This document shows, piece by piece, positions 42,050 through 54,110 of a DNA stretch of 64,000 bases. The DNA lies in the NCBI GenBank assembly GCA_028571685.1, contig CM053143.1, positions 143,130,829-143,194,828 on the forward strand, given 5' to 3'. The stretch comes from Heterohyrax brucei. Lineage: Eukaryota; Chordata; Mammalia; Hyracoidea; Procaviidae. Below the pieces are notes generated by a model. That model made no database searches. It saw nothing but the letters and a program-made list of their open reading frames with translations, and was not told where the DNA came from. The first letter of the stretch is position 1; each line of letters begins with the position of its first letter. The position numbers and the translations under genes were made by a program.

Positions 42050-42225
42050 AGAGGAGTTCAAGAGTCAGTCCCATGACTTCTCCGAGGAGAAATACGTTTC
42101 TCAAGCAGCCTTACCGCGGCACAGGGTCTGGCGGTGTTTCACTCGATCACACATGGGGTTGCTGTGAGCGGGAGCTGACTCAGCGGCATCTAACGGCGAC
42201 AACCGTGTTGCTCAGGCACATTCTG
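42050..42225 (+). mobile_element. AFROSINE-like 3' part
   Basis: cacatggggttgctgtgagc, gggagctgactcagcggcat and ctaacggcgacaac match the SINE/RTE tail. The head is diverged. Confidence 0.6.
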
Positions 42226-42959
42226 TCTGTAGTGTCATAATCTGAAGCTACTATAACAAAGTTAATTTTGTTAGCCTTTAACTTCATATTTTTTAATATT
42301 TCTTTCATTTTCTAAGGTAGAATATGAATCCTGATTTTCATCTATTATTGTATCTTTTAATTTTAAATTATCTTTAGATCTGTAGTCTGCTCTGCTGCCA
42401 TCTGACTATAACCCTGCTGTTTTCCTGTCCGTTTTCTAATTCTTTATTTTAACTCTTCAACTGCTACTTCAGCTATATGCCATCTTACACGGGTCTTTTC
42501 TTCACTTTACATAGAACTTCAGCTACTGATACAGCTCTTTTATGTAAAGCTTGTTTTCATCTTTCTCATTCTCTCGTTCATTCTCTTTTCCTTATCCCCT
42601 GAATTATTTTCTTGCTTAATCTTTTTGTTTCTCTCTAAATACTTTTCTCAAGAGGTCTCTGTCCCTCGGTCTCTTAAGTTTTTCTCCTTAAAAACAAAAC
42701 AAAACAAAAACCTTATTATCACTCATTTTGGCTTTTCCATTGTTTTTCAGGCCACGCTAAAACTTTAAATTCTTTAAAACTTATTTGCAGGTGACAATTC
42801 AGAGATATCCATGGTTAGTTTATAATAAAAATCCTTTGAAGTGAAAGAGTTGATGGGAATTAACTATAAAAATAATACAAAGGTAAATAAAGTTAATTAC
42901 AAAGAAACAGTAGAGAAAGCATTTTAAAATGTGATTAATCTTATTTTTAAAGTGTTTTA
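42226..42959. other. AT-rich intergenic, nothing identified
   Basis: T-rich first half; no confident repeat. Confidence 0.4.
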
Positions 42960-44715
42960 GATACAACCTGTAAGAATCTTGAAAAAAATAGTGAAGTATT
43001 TTTGCTGAAGATCACTCAGAACTAGTTGATTGCAGCAGTACATTAACAGGGAATTGCTACAAAATTCAAGACAGATTCAGCAAAGGACATGTAACCAGGG
43101 ATATCATTGCTGATGTCAGATAGATCACAGCTGAAATCAGAGAATACCAGAAACATGTTTATCTATGTTTTATTCACTATACAAGGGCATTTCACTGTGT
43201 GGGTTGTAACAAATTGTGGTTAACATTACAAAGAATGTGAATTCTGGAGCACTTAACTGTGCTTATGAGGAATCTGTACACAGACCAAGAAGTAGTCATT
43301 GACACAGAACAAAGGCATGCTGCAGGTTTAAAGTCCAGATAAGTGTGCATCAGGGTTGTATCATTTTACCATACCTATTCAATCCGTATGTGGAGCAAAT
43401 AATCCAAGAAGCTGGACTTTATGAAGAAGAATGGGCATCAGGATTGGAGGGAGATTCCTTGACAACCTGCATTATACAAATGACATAACCTTCCTTGCTG
43501 AAAGTGATGAGGACTTAAAATACTGATGAAGGTCAAAGACCAGAGGTTTCAGTAGGGATCACTCAGGAAAAGTAAATAAAAATCCTCACAATGGGACCAA
43601 TTATACAACATCACAGTGAACAGAGAAAAGACTGAAGTTGTCAAGGATTTCTTTTCACTTGGATCTGCAATCAGTGCCCATGGAAAGAACAGTTAAGAAA
43701 CCAAAGCATTCACTGAATCAGGCAAATTTGCGACAAAAGACTCTTTAAAGTATTTTTTAAAAAAGAAAAGACATCATTTTAAGGACTAAGGATCCACAAT
43801 CATTACCCATGGAAGCAGCAATCAAGAAATCAAAAGATGAATCACATTGGGCAAATCTGCTGCAAACGATCTCTTTAAAGTATCGAAAAGCAAAGATGGC
43901 ACCTTGAAGACTAAGGTGTACTTAATCCATGTCTTGGTGTTTTTCAATACCTCATACGCATGTGAAAGTGGAGTAATAAACAACAAAACAAAACATGCTT
44001 GCCTTTGAGTCAGCTCCTACTCATAGTGACCCTAGCGGTCAGAGTAGAACTGCCCGATAGAGTTTCCAAGGAGGACCTGGAAGATTTGAACTGCCAACCT
44101 TTTGGATAGCAGAAGTAGCACTTAACCCACTATGCCAGCAGGGTTTCCAGGGTAATAAATGAAGAAGACCTAACCCAATGTCATCAAGTCGATTCTGCTC
44201 CTGGTGACCCTATAGGCAGAGTAGACCTGCTCCACAGAGCTTCCACAGAGTGGCTGGTGGATTTGAATTGCTGACCTTTTGGTTAGCAGACATAGCACTT
44301 AACCACTATGGCAGCAGGGTTTCCAAATAAGGAAAACTGAAGAAGAATTGTTGCCTTTGAATTATGCTGTTGGCAAAGATTACTAAATATATCATGGACT
44401 GCCAAAAGAATGAACAAAGCTGTCTTGGAAGAAGTAGTCAGACTGCTTATTAGAAACAAGAGTAGTGGGACTTTGACTCATACACTTTGGACCTACTATC
44501 AGGAAAAACCAGTTCCTGGTGAATGACATCATGCTTGATAAAGCAGAGGCTCAGTGAGCAGAGAGAAAGACTCTCAAGGAGATGGAATGACAAAGTGGTT
44601 ACAAGCATAGCAATGACCTTGAGGCTGGCACAAGACCAGGCAGTGTTTCATTCTAGTTATACACAGAGGTGCTGAGAGTCAGAATCAGCTCAGTGGTACC
44701 TAACAACAACAGTCT
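42960..44715 (+). mobile_element. RTE LINE, RT to 3' end, with duplication and two SINEs
   Basis: The sense RTE runs from aaccagggatatcattgctg (reverse transcriptase region), through ggtttaaagtccagataagtg and gaccatggactgcc-like catggactgccaaaagaatg, to gagtcagaatcagctcagtgg. A stretch of about 125 bp is present twice in tandem (43663-43788 and 43789-43918, both starting ggatc). Antisense AFROSINEs occupy 43993-44150 and 44172-44330. Frames are broken throughout. Confidence 0.88.
43993..44330 (-). mobile_element. Two antisense AFROSINEs in the RTE
   Basis: Both end in an antisense head (cactatgccagcagggtttcc and cactatggcagcagggtttcc). Both show the box region (gatttgaactgccaacc, ggatttgaattgctgacc). 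Confidence 0.88.
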
Positions 44716-45571
44716 TAAAAATGATGTTAAATGCTTTAGGTATACTACTAGAATACACTAAGATTATCAAGTTTCTAAATATCTGAATAGTAATAAAAAA
44801 TAAACAATGTGTATTCTCTAGTTAAAACTGTTGGCCTAGATGATGCCATCAAATTAACACTGAAATAGTAAAATTATGATATAACATCGTGTACTTGTTT
44901 ATATCAGGCAAACATTATTGACATAAAATTTAATTAAAGGAGATCTGGAACTTCTCTTGATTTCACATGTGTTAGGTGATTGATAAAATATTAAGTCTTT
45001 TCAGCATTTTTTTCTTCGTAAGAAGGAACACATTGTGTCTTTCTATGAAGTTTCAAAATTATTAGGAGTTTAGCATAGGTCACTGAGGAACAATACTTGG
45101 GATATTTAACTAAAGACCTTAAAGGCAAAAATCTTAACCTTTCTCAAGTCAGGTAGTTTGGTTTCTGTCTAGGGTACAAAAGTTGACATAAACTCAGAAA
45201 CACAGAACTTTCACTTCTTAGGTGGATTACGTGAAATAAACAGCAAATAATGAAATAAGAGTATTAAAACTGAACAAACTGTTAGCATTTTAACATATTT
45301 CATAGCTCTTAACACTCAAGGACCAATTTTACTGAATGCTTACCTTCAAGGCAGATTGAACAAAGAACAAAATTAATTCTTCAACCCAGTAATTAAGGAA
45401 GATTTTGTTATCTTTTAATAGTGAGAAATTCAATTCTTTGCTCTTTGACATTAAAGCTCTTAAAAAAATCTCATAAATTAACATACCAAACTTTTAATTG
45501 CAGTAAATAAGAACTTTGACTATATCAAATAAGTTTTCTTTTAATAAATCTAAGTTTCTTGTTCTTATTAC
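44716..45571. other. AT-rich intergenic, nothing identified
   Basis: No gene or confident repeat. Confidence 0.4.
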
Positions 45572-45727
45572 TAATGGAAATCCTGGTGGTATAGTGCTTA
45601 AGAGCTCCATCTGCTAACCAGAAAGTCGGCAGGTCAGGTATTACAGGTGCCCCTTGGAAATGGTATGGGCAGTTCTGACCTAAAGGGTTGCTATGAACTG
45701 GAATCGATTCGATGGGCATGGCTTTTC
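45572..45727 (+). mobile_element. AFROSINE
   Basis: ggaaatcctggtggtatagtg, ccatctgctaaccagaaagtc and tatgaactggaatcgattcg. Confidence 0.87.
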
Positions 45728-46165
45728 TGATTCTTGTGTATCTTTTATAGCATGATCTTTTAAGTGGCAAAGATGAACACACTTAATATTAAATATCAGG
45801 GTTTTTTTTTTCTCGGTGGAATAAAAAGTAAGAGCTTGCCAATTTCAAGTATAATAAATGTCTATTAATTCAATTTGATATCATTAATATACTTAAAATT
45901 TTCAGAAATTAATTTCAACCTATATACTATAAAACATAATTGCTGTTGAAGTAAAATTTGCTTAAAGAATCTATATTTTTACTTAAATTTCACTATTTCT
46001 TATATTCTTAATCTAGCCACAGGCTTGCCTGTGGCAATTTCACTTAGTTGGGAGAAGTCTTTTTGAAAACCTTTTCTTCAGCTGCTGGGTCTTAGTGGCT
46101 CATTGTTAAGAAAAGAATCGGTTAATCTCAATTTCCTTGCTTATGTTGGTATAGATATTTTGAAA
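45728..46165. other. AT-rich intergenic, nothing identified
   Basis: No gene or confident repeat. Confidence 0.4.
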
Positions 46166-46330
46166 GACAGCCACAGCCAAGTGCTGTTGAGTCGGATCCG
46201 ACTCATGGCGACCCTAGGCGCCAGGGTTGAACTGACCCCCAGAGTATTCAAGGAGCACCTGGGAGAATTAAATTCTTTCTTTCTATAGGGCCACTATGAG
46301 TAGGAATCCATTCAATGGCAGTCAGTTTGG
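46166..46330 (-). mobile_element. AFROSINE antisense piece plus sense tail
   Basis: 46166-46270: gccaagtgctgttgagtcgg, gatccgactcatggcgaccc and ttcaaggagcacctggg. 46276-46330: gggccactatgagtaggaatc in the opposite sense. Confidence 0.78.
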
Positions 46331-47944
46331 ATAGATTCCTTCTAATTTTTATCATTTTCTTGCTAAGAGTTTAGCCTTTTCCTATGAATCAATGTCTTCT
46401 GTTAGGGTTCATTGTTGATGTTTTAAAAGTCTCTCTAAAGTTAATTCATAAAATAATAGAGTCATTAATAAATAAATTTGGGAAATGCTTTTCTTTATCC
46501 ATTATAAGGCAAGAGTAATTTGAGAAGCAACTTGTCTAGCTGTCTTGTCTGTAGGGTTGATTTCTTTAATTTCCTCTGTCTTAATTATTTCTGAAAGTCA
46601 GAAGATCTGGGCAAACATGGCAGAGACCTTAGTCTCTTGTGCAGCTATGTCTCTGTTACTTTAAGTAGTGCTTCCTTAGCTTGGTTGCCTGGTAACCAGA
46701 AGGTAGTCCCTTTTATTTTTGTTTTCTTATTCTTCCTTGTTATGGCAGCTGTGACGAGGTTATCTTCGCAGGGAAAGTTATCACTACATTCTAGAGACAG
46801 CCTGGAAGGTTTTCCAAGACTATTCAACACAAGACTGCCTTGAAAGGCTTTTTAATTTGTTTTTCTTGCTTTGCACTGGTTGTTCTCGGCGCTAGGGACT
46901 CAGAAAGCTGTTATATGGCAGTTTAAAATTTCCCAGTTCTGTCAGTGTACTTTCCATTTATCATTATGGAATTAATAAAAATAATTTCCTTTTCCTAAAT
47001 AAAACATATTTCATGTAATATCTAGTCTAAGTTACTTATGTAGAGCTCGCTTTCAAGATTTTGCTTTCAAGGTTGATAAAAAATAAAGAACTTTGTCATC
47101 AGTTCCTGGGGATAGTAGGACTATTATGTAAGCACTCATTTATTACTGAACCAATCAGAGTAAGTTCTTTGGAAAGATACTATAATTTAGTAATGCCATC
47201 CAGAGGTGGGAAATTATCATATTTTTAAAACCCTACCATTTGCCTGCTTTATAAGATCTTTTAGAGAAGTAATTTAGAAGAATTTGTCCTTTTCACAAGG
47301 TTTTGTTGTGCCAGTTAAAAAACTTATGCTTTTCAGGGCATTTTTCAAATAGACTGATTTATATCAAAGTTGTTCAGAGTAGCTGCTAGAAATGCAAGTC
47401 ATACAACAAAAGCAAAAAGCAATTTTTCTTGCAAGAGAAAGAACTATGATTTTAAAAAGGCTGAAAACAATAGATGGAAACTCATTTTTATAAAGTGATT
47501 GTTCATATTCTAAATACATATATTCAAATATATTCAGCTTACAGTGTTTTTGAACATGAATTCCAAGCCAGCATTTTGTGAGGGTGAAAATCCAGGTTTA
47601 TTTATCAAGAACCTTAAAAATTAGGTTGCAACTTTGGTTTCCCAGAGTCAAATAAAATTCTTAGCAGGGAGTTCATCTGGAAGTCTTCCATAAAATCATA
47701 TGAAACCTGTTTTCATTTCCTCTGAACTTAATTCATTCTCCTGGCTAAAGACTTAGTCTTTTATTTTTAATACACTTGTTTCTGTAATTGGAAAGTACTC
47801 TCAGTGTCCCTCCTAGGACGGTATTTAAAGGAACAGGTGGAGTGGGAGCAGGATTTTGACACTAACTCCTTATTTTGTTTTGTTTTTTTTAATTTGCATA
47901 CAGTATTTCACAGGGAAGCAATTTTACTCACTTTACGTCTCTTA
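46331..47944. other. Intergenic, nothing identified
   Basis: 1.6 kb without a recognisable exon or repeat. It is one of the longest repeat-poor stretches in the window. Confidence 0.4.
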
Positions 47945-48109
47945 CAAAAAAACAGACATACTGCCATTGAGTCAATTCTGACTCATAGCAACCCTATAGG
48001 TCAGAGTAGAACTACTCTATAGAGTTTCCAAAGAACACTTACTGGATTTGAACTGCCGACATTTTGGTTGGTAGATGTAGCATTTAAGCACTACATCACC
48101 AGGGTTTCC
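47945..48109 (-). mobile_element. AFROSINE, antisense
   Basis: cattgagtcaattctgactca, tagcaaccctataggtcaga, ggatttgaactgccgacatt and atcaccagggtttcc. Confidence 0.9.
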
Positions 48110-48699
48110 TGATGTTTCCTGGAAGATTTTAAATACTAGTTAAAATAGTACCACTGTTGTTGCTAAATCTAGGAGACTTTCTTTTCCAATTATTGTTCAG
48201 GAAACCAATTTATCTAGAGCAAAGCAAACTTAAAGTGATCACTGATTCTTTTACACTGTCTTCAGTAAAATCATGCCAACAAGCTAAAAATAGGCACATA
48301 TGAGGACCAAAGTGTTTATATATAAAGGCAGCTGGTGTGCCCAAGGGTGGCTCTGCAGAATCCTTAGAGCTGGTATTCTCTTACTAAACAATGTGCTATA
48401 AAACTTGAATGTGCATTTAAGGAGACAAAGCAAGTTCAAACTGAATGGGCTGAGACCTTGATTCTCCCAGAGTCTACATAGCCAGTGCCCTTTGTTTTCA
48501 CAGCTTGTTAGACCTGGAATTCCAGTAATAATCACAGCAAATTCAATTCAGCAACAAACTCACCGCATTCGTTGAGATTGGGAACTGAAAGTGGAAGTAC
48601 AAAAGGAAAGAAATCATTAGGCTGGTTCAAACCTAGACAGATAATGGTACATTTCAAGGTAATCATAAAAAAAGTTGTCATGAACTGAAGTGGCCCAGC
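48110..48699. other. Intergenic, nothing identified
   Basis: No gene or confident repeat. Confidence 0.4.
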
Positions 48700-48815
48700 A
48701 AAAATGTGTGTAGCAATTTGGCTGGGCCCGGATTCCAAATATTGTGTGATTGTCCTGAATGTTGTGGTTTTCCTATGCTGTAAATCCTAATTAAAGTTTC
48801 AGAGTCTCTTCTGAC
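48700..48815 (+). mobile_element. MaLR-like LTR 5' fragment
   Basis: gtgtgtagcaatttggctgg and tattgtgtgattgtcctgaa match the start of the LTR family at 55797 and 60668. Confidence 0.55.
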
Positions 48816-48819
48816 ATCC

Positions 48820-50335
48820 TATTTGGTCTTTCCCTTCCGTCTTGTTAATGATCTCTTGCATTCTTCATGAATGATGTCTTTTGTGTCATTCTATAACCCG
48901 TCTTGTGTTTGGTTATTAGTGTTTACCGCAACATATCTGTTCTTCAGATGGTCTCTAAACTCAAGTAGGATATACTCAAGGCTGTGCTTTGACTCTCGTG
49001 GACTTGTTCCAATTTTCCTCAGTTTCAGTCTGGACTTGCATAGAGCATTGATGATCTTTGCCACAGTCAGCAAGTAGTCTTGTTCTGACTGCTGATATTG
49101 AGCTTTTCCGTCATCTCTGTCCATGGGTATAGTCAACTTGATATCTGATTCCATCTGACAAGATCCACATGTGTAGTTGCAACTTATGTTGGTTTAAAAA
49201 AGTTCTTTGCAACAAAGTTACTGGTCTTGCAAAGTTCTACCACATGATCTCCAGCATCATTCTGTCCCCAACACTGTATTTTCCAACTATTGATCCTTCT
49301 TCTTTGTTCTCAGCTTTGGCATTTCAATCACCAGTAATTATCGCTTAATTGTGTTCGTGAGGAATCTGTACATGGATCAAGAGGCAGTCGTGTGAATAGA
49401 ACACGGGACACTGCATAGTTGAAAGTCAGGAAAGATGTGTGTCAGGCTTGTATCCTTTCATCATACCTTTTCAATCTGTATGTTAAGCAAATAATCTGGG
49501 AAGCTAGCTATATGAAGAAGAAAGAGGCATCAGGATTGGAGGACTCATTAAAGACCTGCATTATGCAGATGGCACAACCCTACTTGTTGAAAGTATAGAG
49601 GATTTGAAACACTCACTGATGAAAATCAAGGACCAGAGTCTTCAATACAGATTGCATTTCAACATCAACATAACAAAATTCCTCACAACTGGACAAGTAA
49701 GCAACATCATGATAATTGGAGAAAGGATTGAGGTTGTCAAGCATGTCATTTTACTTAGTTCCCCAATCAACACCAACGCAAGCAGCAGTCAAGAAATTAA
49801 GATACATTGCATTGAGAAAATCTGCTGCAAGGACCTCTTTACAGTGTTGAAAATAAAGATGTCACCTTGAAGACTAAGGTGTGCCTGACCCAACCTGTGG
49901 TATTTTCAACTTCATCATACACATGTGAAAGCTAGACAATGAATAAAGAAGACAGAAAAACTGACATCTTTGAGTTGTGCTGTTGGAAGAGAATATTGAA
50001 TGTACCATGGACTGCCAAAAGAACAATCAGATCTCTTCTGGAACAAGCACAACTAGAGTGCTGCTTGGAAGCAAAGGTGGTGAAACTACTTCTTATATAC
50101 TTTGGACGTGTCATCAGGAGGGATCAACTCCTAGAAAAGGACATCATGTTTGGTAAAGTAGAGGGTCCACAAAAAAGAGGAAGACCCTCAACTAAATGGA
50201 TTGACTCTGTGGCTGTAACAATGGGCTTAAGCATGCAAATGACTGTGGCCATGGCACAGGATCAGGGAATGTTTTGTTTGGTTCTCAACTTGCAGGACCT
50301 AAAACTCAGAGTACTTTGGTTTCATGATGTTAGGG
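48820..50335 (+). mobile_element. RTE LINE with inverted 5' half (twin-primed)
   Basis: 48820-49345 is antisense endonuclease-region RTE (tcactagtaattatc junction side, gttctcagctttggcatttc, ggacttgttccaattttcct). From about 49346 the sense RT region begins (gcttaattgtgttcgtgagg) and runs to the C-terminal domain. An open frame at 49939-50340 reads VPWTAKRTIRS, YFGRVIRRDQ and KRGRPSTKWIDS, the hallmark RTE C-terminal region. No full ORF survives. Confidence 0.88.
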
Positions 50336-51699
50336 ATTAAACAGTGTTTTAATGAACCAGCTGGGAACTTTAGGTGTTATTTATTTAATTTTTGGTATGG
50401 TTTACATGGAAAAAATACATCACAAATTGTATGTAACCAATTTATTAATAAATAACTAAACAAATACATGCCATAATATACACAAAGTATTTAGAGCATT
50501 AATACGTAGTAAGCTCTGATTAAATGTCAGCTGTTATTATTATTAGCTATTATTAGGAAGCCTAGTGATGTAATGGTTAAAAGATAAAAAAAAAAAAAAA
50601 AGAAATCCAACAATAAATTTCAAGGAAAATCTATGCAACACAGCGGAGCCTTTTACCTAGAATGACTTCTAGGATTCTGTGGAGATGGAAAGGCTCAAGG
50701 GGCCCCACGCTGGTACCAAGGCACTAAGTCCTCAGTGCACTGGGGGCCACTGAAGATACCGTGTCTTCAAATACCATGTCCGGCAGAAAAAAAGGGTGAA
50801 AAGTAAGAACACGTGCGCTGTTTAAATAAAATGAAAGAGGTTTATTGAAGGAACGAAAACAGTTCAAACTGTGTAAAAGCAAAGATTTACAAAATGAAAC
50901 TGAATTCCTTCTTTCTAGAAACAAATTTTATCTTTTCTGCATAAAGGTGTAGCTAACTCTACAAATATTTCAAAAAACAGCTCTCTCTTTATATTGGTTC
51001 CTTATCTCTTTCTAGAAGACTATTTGTATAAAGCATTTTTTTTCCCCCAGAGGACTCTGCATTTTTCTCACTTGCTTTCTAGAACATTCCGAGTACATAT
51101 ATTACTTGTCTTTCTGACTCCTTCCCTCTCTCAGAGTGATTTGAAGTAACTTTTCCTTCTAAGCTCTCTCTAAGTGCTTCTGAGTTTTAAGTTTTAGATG
51201 TGGTACCAGCCCATACCACTCAAGATCAGGGGGCAATTTGAGCAGACATTTCTTTTTGAGAGCAGCTATAGTTCTGCCTCCCCTCCTTCTGATCTTTCAG
51301 GTGTCAGTGCAGATTAATTCATTATTGGAAGCCCACCTGGAGACATCTTATTTTTCAGTTTGACCAGGATAATACAAAATAGAGTTAGCCTGTGCTCTGG
51401 GCAGAAGCCTCTCCTGTGCTAAGCACCTGTGCTTTGGGGCCTTTGCCACGTAAGGCAGGTACAGCTCTCTAGACTGCCAAGTTGGTCCAAGACTTCAGAG
51501 CCAGCTGCAAATTTGGGAGTCTGCACTGTTGCTTCTGATCTGTGGGCTAGAACTTCAGTATTTTCCCACTACTTCTTCATGGTACTAGTTGTAAACCTGT
51601 TGTCTAACCCTGCTCCTGTGTCCCAAGCTTTTTCATTTCTGAGTTGCTGGTTCACATTCAGTGATTATCTCCGTCCCCTCAGGATGCTGGCATAAGGTT
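50336..51699. other. Intergenic, nothing identified apart from a SINE stub
   Basis: 50556-50583 is a SINE head (gaagcctagtgatgtaatgg) that runs into an A tract. No exon seen. Confidence 0.4.
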
Positions 51700-52165
51700 A
51701 GGAGTTCTCAGCCCCTGTAAGCACACTACTCCTTTGAGTTTGATAATTCCGTGAAATGACTCGCAGAACTCATGGAAAGCACTGTAATTATGATTATAGG
51801 CCTGTTATATCAGTAAGGATACAAAGAAAGAGGCACATAAGAGAACGATCTGGTTGGGCTCCCCACACGTAGCTTCCACGTCCTAAGTGGGGGCAGCTGC
51901 CCTCCAATGTCTATCCATGTCTTTGATAAACAAGGCAATCAATGGAGCTTTCCTGTTTAGAGCTTTTAATGGGGCCACATTGCACAGGCATGATTAACTG
52001 CATATTCCATCCCACTCCCTCTCACCCCAGGTGAGGCAATTTCAGGAGGTAGTCATTCTGGCCTGGCCAGCTCCACCTGAATCATCTTATTGGCATAAAC
52101 CCTCAGGTCTAGTCTGGAGACCTATAGGGTTTGGAGTTATCAGGAATCTGAGACAAAGACCAAAG
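51700..52165 (-). mobile_element. Possible antisense ERV LTR
   Basis: gactcgcagaactcatggaaag, aggcctgttatatcagtaagg and ttttaatggggccacattgc resemble antisense LTR wording known from mammalian ERVs. The family is not identified. Confidence 0.4.
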
Positions 52166-52169
52166 CATC

Positions 52170-52320
52170 TGGTTGTTGTCATTAGGTGCAGAAGGCTCCG
52201 ACAAAGGGACCTATGTATAACAGAATGAAATGTTGCCTAGCGCAGTGCCATCTTCACAGTAGAAGGTATGTTGGAGTCCATTGTTGCATCCATGGAATGA
52301 ATCCATCTTGTTAAATTCTT
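52170..52320 (-). mobile_element. RTE LINE 3' end, minus strand
   Basis: gttgttgtcattaggtgcag, tataacagaatgaaatgttgc and gcagtgccatcttcacag. Confidence 0.6.
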
Positions 52321-52957
52321 GACTCCACCTTGCTGCATTTCCTGTCCCTCTGCGTCTACTAGGCAGATCCCTGCCCACCTGAGTCCTCCCTGCTGACCAT
52401 GGGCTCCACCCCAGAGAGCCTCGTGTCTGCCCTCTACAGAGCAATTTCACTTAGTGCTCAGATGCCCTATGCATCCTGTGGCCATTTTCCAACCTTACAT
52501 GTATATTTTTCATCTCAAACCACTATGCACCATCCCCTCTCCATTTGTAACATCTGTGTAATTTTCCTTACTGGCTCTGAACTCCAAACACGATTTACTT
52601 TCCTCCTGGAAAGCCTGGGCATTGCAAGAAGCACAGATGTTTAGAATGACAATCCTGCTTCTTTCTCCTGAGATGAGAATGGAGAAGGAGAAACTTGATT
52701 ATTGTCTAATAAATTTAGTGAGGAAAACAAGTGAAAGCAAAATCAAAGCGCAAAAGTCCGTGATCTATTTACTGCTTAGCTGCTTTTCCTTTAATAACGC
52801 GTCCTATCTCTTACCCATATTGCATCTTTGCTCTTTCCTGGGTCTGCTCAGACTTGTGATCCCTTGGAAGCTCTCCCAAGCACAGGCAGAAGAGTGGGAG
52901 GTGGGTGGGGCTGTGATATACACCAGGATTTTGAAGGGTGAGTTAAGTAACTAGGGG
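52321..52957. other. Intergenic, nothing identified
   Basis: The open + frames here have no domain. Confidence 0.4.
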
Positions 52958-53130
52958 GAGTCTCTGGGTGGTACAAACAGTTCAAGTTTGGCTGCTAACT
53001 GAAAGGTTGAATGCTTGAGTCCAACCAGAGATGCCTCAGAAGAAAGGCCTGGTTATCTACTTCCAAAAATCAGCAATGGAAACCTATGGAGTGCAATTCT
53101 ACTCTGAAATATGTGAATCAGGATGACGGC
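52958..53130 (+). mobile_element. AFROSINE, 'gtccctgggtgg' type
   Basis: ggagtctctgggtggtacaa, ggctgctaactgaaaggttg, agaagaaaggcctggttatc and tactctgaaatatgtgaatc. Confidence 0.87.
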
Positions 53131-53285
53131 AAATGGTTTAAATGGTTTGCTTTATTTGGGGCAAAGGACAAATTTCTCAGTTTTCTTTTGAGCATCTTTA
53201 TCCTAGCTCCAGTTTCTCCAGACTTAAGGGTTCCCTCTCTAATTCAGATTTTCTCAACATGAGAGCTCCCGGCATTTGGGGCTGG

Positions 53286-53780
53286 ATGATTTTTTATTAA
53301 GCAAAGACATCATTTTGAAGAACAAGGTGTACTTGACTCAAGTCATAGTGTTTTTAATTACCTCATATACATGTGAATACTGGATGATGAATAAAGAATA
53401 CCAAAGAAAAATTGATGCCTTTGATTTGGGGGGCTGGCAGAGAAGACTGAGTATACCTTGGACTGCCAAAAGAACAAACAAATCTGTTTTGGAAGAAGTA
53501 TAACCAGAATGCTCCTTAGAAGCAAGGGTGGCAAGACAATGTCTCACATACTTTGAACCCATGTCTGGAGGGATCAGAACCTGGAGAACGAGATCATGCC
53601 TGGTAGAGGGTCATCAAAAAAGAGAAAGATCTTTAACAAGATGAACTGATGCAGAAGCTGCGACAACGGGCTTGAGCGTTGCAAGAACCGTGAGGACAGT
53701 GCAGAAGCGAACAGGGTTTCGTTCTACTATATATAGTGTTGTTATGAGTCAGAATTGATTCAACAGCACTAATGACAACA
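53286..53780 (+). mobile_element. RTE LINE 3' part
   Basis: gacatcattttgaagaacaag, ccttggactgccaaaagaac, aaatctgttttggaagaagt and gagtcagaattgattcaac. Its frame MNKEYQRKIDAFDLGGW is a decayed RTE C-terminus. Confidence 0.87.
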
Positions 53781-53789
53781 ATTGTGTGT

Positions 53790-53960
53790 TGTTGGGAAAA
53801 GTACTGTACATCGTAGGATGTTAAGCAGCAACCTTGGTCTCTACCCATTAGATGGTGGTAGCAACCCCCCTCTCAATTACGACAATCAAAAAATCTCTCC
53901 AGTGCTGTCAGGTGACCCACGGAAGTTAAATCGTCCCCAGTTGAGAGCCAGTGATTAATC
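53790..53960 (-). mobile_element. MER20 DNA transposon, antisense
   Basis: tcgtaggatgttaagcagca, ctctacccattagatggtgg and ccagttgagagccagtg are antisense MER20. Confidence 0.75.
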
Positions 53961-53964
53961 AGAA

Positions 53965-54110
53965 GAGTTCTTGACCTGTGATTAAGGATTTCTAATCAAA
54001 ATGTTGGCAGTTCAAATCCGCTAGGCACTCCTTGGAAACTCTAGGGGGCAGGTCTACTCTGACCTCTAGGGTCGCCATGAGTGGGACCTGACTCAACAAC
54101 AATGTTTATT
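53965..54110 (+). mobile_element. AFROSINE
   Basis: ttggcagttcaaatccgctag, ctccttggaaactctagggg and ccatgagtgggacctgactc. Confidence 0.83.

Noticed and set aside
49939-50340. 133-residue open frame
   Set aside because: It is the RTE C-terminal region (VPWTAKR, RGRPSTKWID) of a broken element, not a host gene.
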